From assembly GCA_958296165.1 (NCBI GenBank), contig OY282447.1, positions 248,001 to 312,000 on the forward strand: a stretch of 64,000 nt of DNA. The letters run 5' to 3'. The translations under genes were made by a program, and so were the position numbers. Shown here piece after piece: positions 42,987 to 51,352 of this stretch (position 1 is its first letter; every line of letters starts with the position of its first letter). The notes beneath the pieces were generated by a model, which made no database searches, was not told the origin of the DNA, and worked only from the letters and a program-made list of their open reading frames with translations. The stretch is from an uncultured Pseudomonadales bacterium (GTDB lineage: Bacteria; Pseudomonadota; Gammaproteobacteria; Pseudomonadales; Azotimanducaceae).

Positions 42987-44318
42987 TTGAATCATCCTCT
43001 AATCGCCCGGTTGCTTCCGGCCTCGGACCGGCGGAGCGCACGGCAGACGTTTCAGATGGGTGCCATCACGGCGGTCCAACTCTTGGGCGGACTGGCCCAG
43101 CTGATCCTCTCCGCCCGGATACTGGGGCCGGAAGGTTTCGGCATCCTGGCGATCATCGTTGCCGTGGCCGCGCTCGTCCACGGGCTCTTGGCTGCGCCGG
43201 GCGGCGAAGCCGTTACGACGTTCGTAACGCGGGCCATCGCGGAGGAAAGACCGTCCGAGACATCCTGCATACTGCGTTTCACGATCGCCATGTCTCTAGG
43301 GCTCTCGCTCGTCGCCTACGCCTTGATCGCGGTCCTTGTCGTCGCGGCAAGCAGCCTGCTGGGGATTGAGTACGCCTACCGGGACATAGCACTCATGTAT
43401 GGCGTCGTGGGCGTATTTCTGGCTACTCGGACCGAGTGCCTGGCTGTCCTGCGGTTGTCCGACCGCCTTTCCCTCGGACTGGCCATCGTCCTGGCAGGCG
43501 TTGCAATCCGCACCGCCCTACTCGGAACGGCATGGTTGCAGGGCGGCGGGCTGTTCGAGGTGGTCTTGGCGCACATTGCCGGCGTCGCGGTGAGCGGTGC
43601 CGGGATGCTCGTTGCCGCGGCTGTATCGGCACCGCGGGCCGGTATCACCGGCTTTTTGAGCTCGCCATCGCTCGACGTACCGGCGGACGTGGTGCGCTTC
43701 CAGACCGGCGTGTTCGGCAGATCCAGTGTTTCGGCACTGGCCTACAACGTGGACACTCTCTTGGTGGCGCAATTGACCGGCGTGGCGGAAGTCGGGCTGT
43801 ACCGGGCGGCGAGGCAGATTGTCGAGACGGGACATCATCCGTTTCAACCGCTCAAGGATGGCGTGCAACTCCAGTACAGCCGGCAGTGGTACTCGGGACA
43901 AGGCGCGGCACTGCGTCGCACGTCGCTGCTGTTCGGCCTGGTGTCGTTCACATCGGCCGTCGCTCTGTTCGGGTTGCTTGCCATATTCCATCAACCCATA
44001 GCCTGGTTCTTTCTGGGAGATGAGTTCTCAGGCGGCGCCCCCCTACTGCTGATTATGATTTTCGGTGCCTTCGCCGTTAACAGTATTTCGGCGCTAACCG
44101 TGCTGCCGGCGGCTGTTGGTCGCGCATGGCCAATGTTGGCGGCGGAAATCGGCGGTTTTGCGACGTTCGTCGCCGGCATCGTATGGCTCGTTCCGCTGCA
44201 CGGCGCCGAAGGCGCGGCCTGGGCCAATACGACTTACTACAGCGCCATAGCGTTGATCTTGGTGCCTTTCATCGTCGCAACCCTGCGGCAAAGCCGGCGT
44301 TTGCGGCAGAAACCGTGA
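42987..44318 (+). CDS. Polysaccharide flippase (Wzx/MATE-like) membrane protein
   Basis: A 443-residue integral membrane protein of about 12-14 helices, with the N-terminal MGAITAVQLLGGLAQLILSA and RILGPEGFGILAIIVAVAAL typical of RfbX/Wzx flippases that move lipid-linked glycans across the inner membrane. The start is TTG 42987, with no strong ribosome site; an internal ATG at 43056 would lose 23 residues and the N-terminal segment before helix 1. It closes the glycan-synthesis run and lies beyond the tandem hairpin array. Confidence 0.8.
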   Translation: MNHPLIARLLPASDRRSARQTFQMGAITAVQLLGGLAQLILSARILGPEGFGILAIIVAVAALVHGLLAAPGGEAVTTFVTRAIAEERPSETSCILRFTIAMSLGLSLVAYALIAVLVVAASSLLGIEYAYRDIALMYGVVGVFLATRTECLAVLRLSDRLSLGLAIVLAGVAIRTALLGTAWLQGGGLFEVVLAHIAGVAVSGAGMLVAAAVSAPRAGITGFLSSPSLDVPADVVRFQTGVFGRSSVSALAYNVDTLLVAQLTGVAEVGLYRAARQIVETGHHPFQPLKDGVQLQYSRQWYSGQGAALRRTSLLFGLVSFTSAVALFGLLAIFHQPIAWFFLGDEFSGGAPLLLIMIFGAFAVNSISALTVLPAAVGRAWPMLAAEIGGFATFVAGIVWLVPLHGAEGAAWANTTYYSAIALILVPFIVATLRQSRRLRQKP

Positions 44319-44382
44319 AGAACGCAACGACTTAGCCTACGTCCGCGGTTTTGGGTCCGTTCCGAGTGGAGGGCCAAGCGAC

Positions 44383-44477
44383 ATACCGAGAACCCCTCAT
44401 CCCGCACCGTCCAGCACTGCCGCGACGTGCCGGGCAACCTCCCGGCCCCGACGAATCGCATAGTTCGTGCCCCGGTC
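44383..44477 (-). pseudogene. 3'-end remnant of FAD oxidoreductase gene
   Basis: Bases 44383-44477 match 46773-46865, the last 80 or so bases of the intact oxidoreductase gene plus its downstream flank, with about 85-90% identity and a 2-base length difference. The encoded tail would read RGTNYAIRRGREVARHVAA. Nothing else of the gene is present on this side. It makes a direct repeat of about 90 bp flanking 2.3 kb that holds an unrecognised gene and RM-like debris. Confidence 0.7.
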
Positions 44478-44660
44478 GGCCGATGGTGTCGTTGACGATG
44501 ACGAGGTCGAGCGCATTGCCAAGGTCTACGAGAGCGTCTTTGCAGCGACCTTAGACCCCACGTGGGTCCGAACTTCGGCCGAAGCCTTGCGGAGCGAGAG
44601 CCTCGACATTCGCCGGACCCGTGGGGCGCTCAATCTGGCGCTGTGGTGCCTCCGCCTCGT
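44478..44660. other. Gap with a coding-like plus-strand fragment
   Basis: About 180 bases. On the plus strand, DDDEVERIAKVYESVFAATL then DPTWVRTSAEALRSESLD reads like the start of a real protein but ends in nonsense at 44736, inside the 461-residue gene. I do not recognise it. It is probably the left part of a truncated gene. Confidence 0.3.
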
Positions 44661-46046
44661 TCAAGTACGACGGTACCCGATCCAAGACCAAGGGAGCGTT
44701 CCATGTTCACGGCTTGGCATCGACAGAACACGATAGTCATCGCCCTCGTGGCAAACGCACAAGCGGACGCGTTTTTTTTCGTTTGGTGCCGTACCCCACG
44801 ACCAGAAAGGCACTAGTAGTGCCAAGAACGTCATTCTCTCCTCGCCATCCCGCAGCAGCACGAATCTCGTCGCTTCTCCGCCATTTACGGAACCGGCGAA
44901 TTCGCGCATGTCCTCGCGGTCAAGGGCCAGAGTAATCCGTGCGCCACGCTCGGGTAGCGTCCTCCAATCCGGCACATTATCTCTGTCGAGTGGTATGCAT
45001 CCGCGCCGGTCTCCTTGTTGCCAGCGCAGAAAATAAGGTGGCGAGCGCAGAACATAGGGGTCGTCCCCATCAAAGGCCCTGTATGCCTCGTGCTTCGGTC
45101 CGTCTGTGAAGAACGCTTCCCCTGTCGCATCCCAACGGACGTTTTCGCGCACCGCCCTCTCTAGGAACAGCCTCATGTCCAACGACTGGGGAGCATCCGC
45201 AGTGTCTGCTTGCAGCCGCTCCTTGGCCGCGGTCAGCCAAGCGCGAAGATACTCGTCACCGTCGGGGACGTCGCCGCCACGTATGAGATAGGCTGCGGTG
45301 TTAATCCATCCACCTCGATCTTCGACGAACGACCACATTGCGTCCATCGCCGCCTCGACTGCTGAGTCGCCGCCATCTGCCGGGTGCTTGGGTATGGGCG
45401 TTTCGTAGGCACCCTTAATAGCACCTTCAATAGCGTGTTCCAGTCGAAGGTCTATGGTGTAGGGGCCATGATCCGTGTATGCCTTCGCGCGCAATATGCT
45501 CACTAGCGCTTGCGCAAGTTCAGCCATGACCCAAGGGTGCATCTCCTCGTGGCTTCCCGCGACTTCTCCCCATGACTGTCCGACAGCTTCGACCGCTGCC
45601 AGCCGGTTGTTGATATACATATCTCCTTGGCCCCACTTTGAGAGATATTCTTCTAGCGACATGTCGCCGATGTGGTCGTAGAACGACACATAGATGTCGA
45701 ATTGACGTCGTACGATGCCTTGATCCAATTTGTGAACTTTGTGGAAGAGCGGCAACAGGTCATGGTGCTTGTCGCCACACCCATGCTTACTCGGCCGCTT
45801 GTCAATGAAGTCACCACGAATCTTGAGAAGTATCTTGAGCCCCTGTTCGACCACCTGGTGCAGTTGCTCCATCAATCTGCGCTGTTTGAGCATGTAGCGC
45901 TCATCCATGGCGGGCCGCCATGCTTGAACTTCTTCCCAGACAGGCATGAAGTACTCATCCAGCCAGCGTACGGCGATCTCGTAGTCATCCGGTATCAGCT
46001 TGTCTTTGATGCCATGCTTCTTTTCGAGATCGACGTAGTGTGTCAT
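44661..46046 (-). CDS. Unrecognised 461-residue protein
   Basis: No family was recognised. The N-terminus is MTHYVDLEKKHGIKDKLIPD, then a helical region with HDLLPLFHKVHKLDQGIVRR, AELAQALVSILRAKAYTDHG and WSFVEDRGGWINTAAYLIRG. The C-terminal 100 residues look like a separate beta-rich domain (FLALLVPFWSWGTAPNEKKR). There are no signal peptide, transmembrane segments, P-loop or obvious nuclease motifs. The helix-rich middle could be HEPN-like but the R-x4-6-H signature is not clear. G/C at third positions is lower than in neighbours, suggesting transfer. It lies in a block flanked by oxidoreductase repeats. Confidence 0.55.
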   Translation of the reverse strand: MTHYVDLEKKHGIKDKLIPDDYEIAVRWLDEYFMPVWEEVQAWRPAMDERYMLKQRRLMEQLHQVVEQGLKILLKIRGDFIDKRPSKHGCGDKHHDLLPLFHKVHKLDQGIVRRQFDIYVSFYDHIGDMSLEEYLSKWGQGDMYINNRLAAVEAVGQSWGEVAGSHEEMHPWVMAELAQALVSILRAKAYTDHGPYTIDLRLEHAIEGAIKGAYETPIPKHPADGGDSAVEAAMDAMWSFVEDRGGWINTAAYLIRGGDVPDGDEYLRAWLTAAKERLQADTADAPQSLDMRLFLERAVRENVRWDATGEAFFTDGPKHEAYRAFDGDDPYVLRSPPYFLRWQQGDRRGCIPLDRDNVPDWRTLPERGARITLALDREDMREFAGSVNGGEATRFVLLRDGEERMTFLALLVPFWSWGTAPNEKKRVRLCVCHEGDDYRVLSMPSREHGTLPWSWIGYRRT

Positions 46047-46294
46047 TTGGTTACGGCTGAGTTCGAGGCACTCCAAGCAGCATAGCACGTACCTTCGCTC
46101 GGCCCCCTTGCGGGCACCACGGCGCCGCGTACCACAGCACCGCTTGCCGGTCGTCCTTGGGAACGCCTCTGCCTTCGGGGTACATGAATCCGAGGTTGGA
46201 CCGTGCGCCCGCGTGCCATCCCGCATCGCTGCGGTGTTGGCGTTGCGGCTGCTTAAAGAACTGCCGAGATTAGGAGCAAACCCACGCCCAGCGC

Positions 46295-46614
46295 CTATGC
46301 CGACTTCGCCCGCCCCTTGGGCGCCTGAAGGCGTGAACGATCACTTGGCGTGGGCGGATGCGCTCTTTCGCGCTGCGGATTTGAGAACCGGCAACAGATG
46401 GCTTGCTCCCCACGATGATGCCGCCCTTGGCATCGCCCGTATCGAAGACGAGGAACTTCCGCGATGGGTCGGCCTGGGCGGTGAAGGTGTCGCGTCGCAC
46501 ATGAACGAAGTCGTCCACTCACGGGCCAACGTTCTCGGCCCGGCGACGACGCGGGTCGTAGCGCTCGGAGGCGAGAATCCAGCCGTCGTCCACAGCCGCT
46601 GCGATCGCCACTCA
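46295..46614 (-). pseudogene. Type I restriction specificity (HsdS-like) fragment
   Basis: Minus-strand reading gives VDDGWILASERYDPRRRRAE, stop, then GTG 46518 opening VDDFVHVRRDTFTAQADPS and KFLVFDTGDAKGGIIVGSKP then SVAGSQIRSAKERIRPRQVI. The VFDTGDA/AGSQIRSAK.RI...QVI pattern resembles the start of HsdS-like specificity subunits, where GDVIVSRLRPYLRQ normally follows; here a one-base indel turns SRLR into SRLQAPKGRAKSA and a stop at 46295. The preceding short frame may be the tail of an HsdM-like gene. Family call is from pattern only. Confidence 0.4.
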
Positions 46615-46784
46615 AGCACTCCATCCCACGCGCGAACCCATGCCGGATGGTCTGGCAATGCGCCGGGGCGAAGCCGTTGAAATGGCCGGTCTCTCGCGCA
46701 GTTCCGACACGTCGCTGGAGGTCGAGCATCCAACCGCGTCAACCATGCGGCGCACCACGCCTTGGACGGGAAATACCGAACCTC

Positions 46785-48131
46785 TCATCCCGCACCGTCC
46801 AGCGCCGCCGCGACGTCCCGTGCAACCTCCCGGCCCTGACGAATCGCATAGTTCGTGCCCCGGTCCTCGGGATAGATCTGCGCCATGGTCGCAAGAAACA
46901 GGTGCGCCAAGGACGTGCGCGTAGCAGGTATCAGCCGGCGATAGCCGCGCTCCACGACGGGCTGCGCGTACTGCGCGCGCCAGACGTGGGCGGCGAGAAC
47001 CCAGTCGTCCGCCAGATCGGGGAACATCCGCCGTAAGTGTTCGAGCGTGAACGCAATCACTTCCTCGTTCGGCATCCGCCAGAGCGCGTCGCTCTCGGGC
47101 AGATAGCGGGACAGGTACACGATGTGCCGCCCGGCATAGGTCGAGGCCGGCTCGAAGTTGGTGTGCTCGATGACCCCCACGAAGGGGAAGCCGGGGTCGT
47201 TGACGTTCAGCCAGTAGATGTCCGACAGGCTGCGGTCCAGCTCCAGCACGACACACACATTGGCGAGATAGCGGATGCGCCGCAGGCCGTCCACGTACTC
47301 GCCCGGCGCGTGAGGCGCCACGAGGTCGGCGACGATGGGCAGCGCCGGCGTCGCGATCACGGCGTCGGCGGCCAGCGTTGCCTCCGGCGTAACCACGCCG
47401 GTCACCCGTCCGTCGCGTACCCGCAAGCCACTGACCGGGGCCCCGGTGCGGACCTCTCCGCCTTGGTCCCGGATGGCCCGGGCCAGCGCGTCGGCGAGGG
47501 ACGCGAAGCCGCCCCCGTAGTAGGCTAGCCGTTCCTCGCCGCCTCTGCCGCGGCTGCCGCCCCTGAGCTTGAGCTTGTTCCAGAACCATACCGCCGCCAC
47601 CTCTTCCGACAGATCGCCGAACTTCCCCTGCAAGAGCGGCGCCCACACCACCCGATAGACCCGCTCGCCGCCCATCTCCCGCAACCAGTCCGCGGCGGTC
47701 CGGTCTTCGAGGGCGCGCCAGTCCTTCACCCGGCGCGCCCTGAGCGCGAGCAACCCGAGCCGGATGCGGTCGAACAACGGCAGGGGCGAGAAGCGCAGGA
47801 GGTCGAAGGGCGTCGAGAGCTTGAAGAAGTCGTGGGCATAGTATGTGCCGGTCCGGGTAGGCCGCGTGAGCACTTGGTCCGACTGCCCCAACTCCGCGAT
47901 GAGATTCATCACATGGACATCGCTGGTGAACCAGTGGTGGTAGAACTTCTCGAGCCGTGCGCCGGCGGCGGGAAAGCTACCAGCGAGGCCGCCGACTTCG
48001 GCGTCGCTCTCCAGCACCGTAGCGCGGACGCCGCGCCGGCCGAGCTCGTAAGCCGCGGCAAGTCCGCAGAAGCCGCCGCCGATCACCGCGACGTGGCACT
48101 GGGAGACGCCGGCCGTCGTCCGGCTACTCAT
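46785..48131 (-). CDS. FAD-dependent oxidoreductase (UDP-galactopyranose mutase/amine-oxidase-like)
   Basis: A 448-residue flavoprotein. The dinucleotide-binding site is VIGGGFCGLAAAYELGRR. FYHHWFTSD and the C-terminal AQYAQPVVERGYRRLIPA, then YPEDRGTNYAIRQG, match the NAD(P)-binding/UGM-like family that acts in glycan loci. ATG 48131 is used because the FAD motif follows closely and this start overlaps the 3' remnant of a GT39-like gene. It is the intact copy; fragments of the same gene lie at 44383-44477 and 49459-49702. It probably oxidises or isomerises a sugar or lipid in the surface glycan pathway. Confidence 0.8.
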   Translation of the reverse strand: MSSRTTAGVSQCHVAVIGGGFCGLAAAYELGRRGVRATVLESDAEVGGLAGSFPAAGARLEKFYHHWFTSDVHVMNLIAELGQSDQVLTRPTRTGTYYAHDFFKLSTPFDLLRFSPLPLFDRIRLGLLALRARRVKDWRALEDRTAADWLREMGGERVYRVVWAPLLQGKFGDLSEEVAAVWFWNKLKLRGGSRGRGGEERLAYYGGGFASLADALARAIRDQGGEVRTGAPVSGLRVRDGRVTGVVTPEATLAADAVIATPALPIVADLVAPHAPGEYVDGLRRIRYLANVCVVLELDRSLSDIYWLNVNDPGFPFVGVIEHTNFEPASTYAGRHIVYLSRYLPESDALWRMPNEEVIAFTLEHLRRMFPDLADDWVLAAHVWRAQYAQPVVERGYRRLIPATRTSLAHLFLATMAQIYPEDRGTNYAIRQGREVARDVAAALDGAG

Positions 48132-48204
48132 CGAAGCGAATGTCCCCTTCCCAGAGCCGTGTGTCGGAGCCGTCCTCGCGGATGAGGAACTGGCCGGTGC
48201 GGAT
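48124..48204 (-). pseudogene. 3' remnant of a GT39-like gene carrying the RTGQF tail
   Basis: The frame ARIRTGQFLIREDGSDTRLW then EGDIRFDE ends in TAG at 48124, overlapping the ATG of the oxidoreductase (ATGAGTAG). It matches the last 25 residues of the intact tail at 49695 (RTGQF...LWVEELRFDE) and shows the same arrangement: tail, then oxidoreductase start. Upstream sequence is unrelated. So this is the right edge of a duplicated unit. Confidence 0.65.
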
Positions 48205-48464
48205 GCGGGCCCGCACTGAACGCGAGAATGCACGTCGCCCCGAACGTCAGCGTGGCACGCGTTACCCTTGACATGCTGTTAGCAAGCACCCGTCGCTCTA
48301 GCCGACATCTTGATCTTCGCCGTGCCTTGGAACGAACTGTGGCGATACACGAGCACGTCGCCACGCTACGACCGTAGCGCCTTGGCGCTCGCTTGATTCG
48401 GAGATGTGGATGTTGGTTGTCACTGGAACAACACAATTCGTTCGCCAGCAGGCAGATATGCCCT

Positions 48465-49292
48465 TCATTGCGTCGAGTTCTGTACCTGCCGGTGGAATCG
48501 CTTTAGGAGCAGAGCAGCTGTGAGAAAGGTCACATGCAGGCGAAATGTGCTGTCTTCCTTATCTGACCGGCCAGGATGTGGCCCTTCCGGATGGAGACGT
48601 CGCCACAGGCCATCGACAAAACCTCCCCGATTGCCGTCCCATTCGTTTAGCTCCTCCTTAAGGATTCCGTGTTGTCCCAACTTCGACAGTAGGCGTTTGA
48701 TATTCGGCGGTTCATCGCTAGTACCACCCAGCTCACCAGTGATTCCCTTCAAGAGCGCTTCAAAGAACGTCCGTATCTGCCCATTGGCAGCTGCCCACTG
48801 TCCTCTGGCATGAGTATCGATCGCCTGTTCAAAGTGATCTTTGGCCGTCTCGAACCCATGTAAATCCAGCAGATTCTCAAGTTCGCTCCTGACTCCCGGC
48901 AGGTTGACGTCAGTAGGGAGCGCCGGCTGCAAACGACCGTCCGCTATCTCGTACCCGTCTCGTGCCAAGGCGTCCTCTAGCCCCACAAACGACGTGGAAG
49001 GTCGGGTTCCGCGACATAGGCTCTCACTCCGGCACTCCAATGCCTCCACCACGATGGCCCTGCCGATCGACTCGCCACTCGCACTACGCACTCCGTCGTC
49101 GTACGCGTCGACTAGATCATTGAGGCGCTTTAGGACAGACGCTGACTCATCACGGACAACTCTCTTGACTTGCGGGCCTAGTTCCTGAAGGAACCGCGTC
49201 GTTTCGGCTTGGGTAAGGCACGCGGCGAGCACACGTGTGGCGGCGAGTACCGTTTCGCGAGAGAAACTGCGGCCAAGTAGACTCTCATTCAT
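48465..49292 (-). CDS. Unrecognised protein with AbiJ-like C-terminus
   Basis: A 275-residue soluble protein. The C-terminal half (FEQAIDTHARGQWAAANGQI, then RTFFEALLKGIT, and DSTFRLHVTFLTAALLLKRF) resembles the helical C-terminal domain of AbiJ and related HEPN-type defence proteins, where shape R..fE.l, G..., and S.EDA.FRLH..L...LLLRR recurs. The N-terminal half has no recognisable motif. It stands alone within 1.2 kb of non-homologous DNA inserted between oxidoreductase/GT39 remnants. A defence role is a guess from the tail only. Confidence 0.5.
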   Translation of the reverse strand: MNESLLGRSFSRETVLAATRVLAACLTQAETTRFLQELGPQVKRVVRDESASVLKRLNDLVDAYDDGVRSASGESIGRAIVVEALECRSESLCRGTRPSTSFVGLEDALARDGYEIADGRLQPALPTDVNLPGVRSELENLLDLHGFETAKDHFEQAIDTHARGQWAAANGQIRTFFEALLKGITGELGGTSDEPPNIKRLLSKLGQHGILKEELNEWDGNRGGFVDGLWRRLHPEGPHPGRSDKEDSTFRLHVTFLTAALLLKRFHRQVQNSTQ

Positions 49293-49458
49293 CGCACATC
49301 ACAATAAGAAGACCAGCGAACGTACATTAGTTCGCTCCAGAGATCGCGTCAATGCTCTGAACTGGTTCAGTAGATATGGCACTGGGGCTAGGCAGCCTCC
49401 TGAGCGACAAGGTACTCGTTGGGGGCGAGGTTGCAGCGTTGGTTTCCGGTGAACGGGC

Positions 49459-49702
49459 ACCAACTTCGCGATGAGATTCATCACGTGGACGTCGTTGGTG
49501 AACCAGTGGTGGTAGAACTTCTCGAGCCGCGTGCCGCCGGTGGGAAGCTGCCGGCGAGGCCGCCGACTGCGGCGTCGCGTTCCAGCACCGTGGTGCGGAC
49601 GCCGCGCCGGCCGAGCTCGTAGGCCGCGGCGAGTCTGCTGAAGCCGCCGCCGATCACCGCGACATGGGGCCGGGAGTCGCCGGCCATCTTCCGGCTACTC
49701 AT
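49459..49702 (-). pseudogene. 5'-end remnant of FAD oxidoreductase gene
   Basis: Starts ATGAGTAGC at 49702, as does the intact gene at 48131. It encodes SRPHVAVIGGGFSRLAAAYE then LGRRGVRTTVLERDAAVGG, then a frameshift, and stops matching near 49459, at the equivalent of 47900 in the intact gene. The stop of the GT39 C-terminal part lies at the same overlap. It shows an old tandem duplication of GT39 tail plus oxidoreductase. Confidence 0.75.
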
Positions 49703-51002
49703 CGAAGCGAAGTTCCTCTACCCAGAGGTTTGCGTAGGAACCGTCCTCGTTGCCGAGGAACTGGCCGGTGCGGAAGAGGGCGATGGCGTAGTCGGGCAAC
49801 TCTTGCCAAGCGAAACATTGCTCGACTGGCATCACTGGTATTTTGAAGACGTTGAAGTTGACGCGGTCGATGCCGTATTCTTGTATTTTGAAGATGTTGA
49901 AGTGGACGCCGTCGAAGCCGTATTGTCGGCGATCAGCCGGCAGGTCGTCCCCGTCAACGGGCTCGTAGTGCAGGAAGAAGGTTGCCTGCATGTCCTCTGC
50001 GCCGCACGGCTCCTTGAAATAGACCAGCATGTTCTCATGGAGATAGATGTCGAAGGTGGTGCGGATTAACGGCTCGCTAGGTAAGATTGGCTTTATATCT
50101 CGAAACATATCGGTGGCGGCAGCGATCTGAATCAAGGATTTCGCATCTTCGATCAGATAGAGATTAGGCGTACCACCAGAAACGACATGCTCAACCAGAA
50201 CGTGCCCGGCCATCGTTTGCAGCATTCCCAGAAAGGCCAGAGGCTTGTAGGAAACCAACCAGAGTCTGCTTCTTCCAATCTTCGGGGTGATCTCGTCGAT
50301 CATTACTTGTAAACATAGTCCTTCTCCAATCCAACAAGCTACCTTTCCATCAAACACCAACCCATCAAACACCAACCTTCCTCGATTTGGCTTTCGATGG
50401 AACTCTATAAGATGTCGCATATCTCCGCCATAAAATAGAACATCGTCTTCTTGTGCGTGCTCTTGTAGTACGGCAACAATCTCCTCGCCTCTATCGTGGG
50501 GCGGGTACAAGTCCATCCGCCGTAAGGCATCCACTCCGGAAAGCACTATCGCGCTTGCGGATAACACGATCAACAGGGGCCCCAGCCATGCTTGCCGTGC
50601 GGTCGATGCCAGCGCGTCAGCTCCTGAATGAAACGCCAAACCGACCGCCAAGAAAATAATCGGACCCAGATAGATGCCTTGGCGAATGCCCCCAAGCGGA
50701 TATATGCCCAGCACGGCAGCACCGACGGAAACTGCAATGCAAAACGAGAATAAAGCTGCGATGGCACCGCCTTGAAATTTTCTTAGGAATGCTGCGACCA
50801 GGAGGATCGCGAATGCGGGAAGCGCCGCCATCGCAACAACCTCCGGCAAATGATACTCCAACAAGCCCCAAATCCCGTCAATCGAAAACTCGAAGATCGA
50901 GTACGCGTCGAACTCTCCCTGATAGTAATACGGTGACAAATAGCCATCCGGGCCGAAGAGCGGTCGATGCCATTGATAGCGTACGGTCACCAAGTAGCTC
51001 AA
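49695..51002 (-). pseudogene. GT39-like membrane glycosyltransferase, C-terminal part (cut by IS1380)
   Basis: 435 codons continuing the gene that begins at 53456. Joining the TTG at 51002 to the TTG at 52751 restores the frame exactly (...GGA-L-SYLVTVRYQW). The part has about four transmembrane helices (VVAMAALPAFAILLVAAFL, AIAALFSFCIAVSVGAAVL, LGPIIFLAVGLAF, LGPLLIVLSASAIVLS), a soluble region (ILLV...YLIEDAKSL) and then the tail domain: FDIYLHENMLVYFKEPC, ATFFLHYEPVDGDDLPADRR, YGFDGVHFNIFK and LPDYAIALFRTGQF. A 27-base internal duplication of YGxDxVNFNxFKI is visible within the tail. Family enzymes transfer sugars from polyprenyl carriers. Confidence 0.75.
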
Positions 51003-51337
51003 CCCTATTGTTGCATTAGATTCTCAATCTATCCCCTTGGGATTGAGCGGCACGGCGAGTCGTAGTCGGTTCTCCCGACGAAACGAAGCGGGAGAAGAGT
51101 AGGCGCGCACCAAGGGAAGGCGCGACGAAGGCGTTTCGGCGAGGACGATTCGGATCCTCCCCGATTGGATCCAATGCGGATTTTCGGCGTTGCCGCTCAA
51201 ACGCACCGGCGGTTGGCCTGAGCGGCGCCGCTCCGACGACGCCTTTCGGCCCTTTCGAAAACCGATGCCGAATCGTTCTGCGGATCTCGGAAGCGGCGGC
51301 CTCCCTTGGTACGATGGAGGTGCTCAAACAAACATCG

Positions 51338-51344
51338 AAGGAGG
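51338..51344 (+). promoter_or_regulatory. Ribosome binding site for the IS1380 transposase
   Basis: AAGGAGG, 8 nt before GTG 51353. It decides for that GTG over the upstream ATG at 51314. Confidence 0.75.
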
Positions 51345-51352
51345 CCGCCGAA

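Noticed and set aside
42621-43041. Open frames coding EEPSAGEREGRAPRM repeats on either strand
   Set aside because: They arise because the 45-bp unit is a multiple of three. No ribosome site, no homology; treated as a DNA/RNA repeat.
51314-51352. ATG 51314 as transposase start
   Set aside because: GTG 51353 has AAGGAGG at 8 nt and homology starts there.
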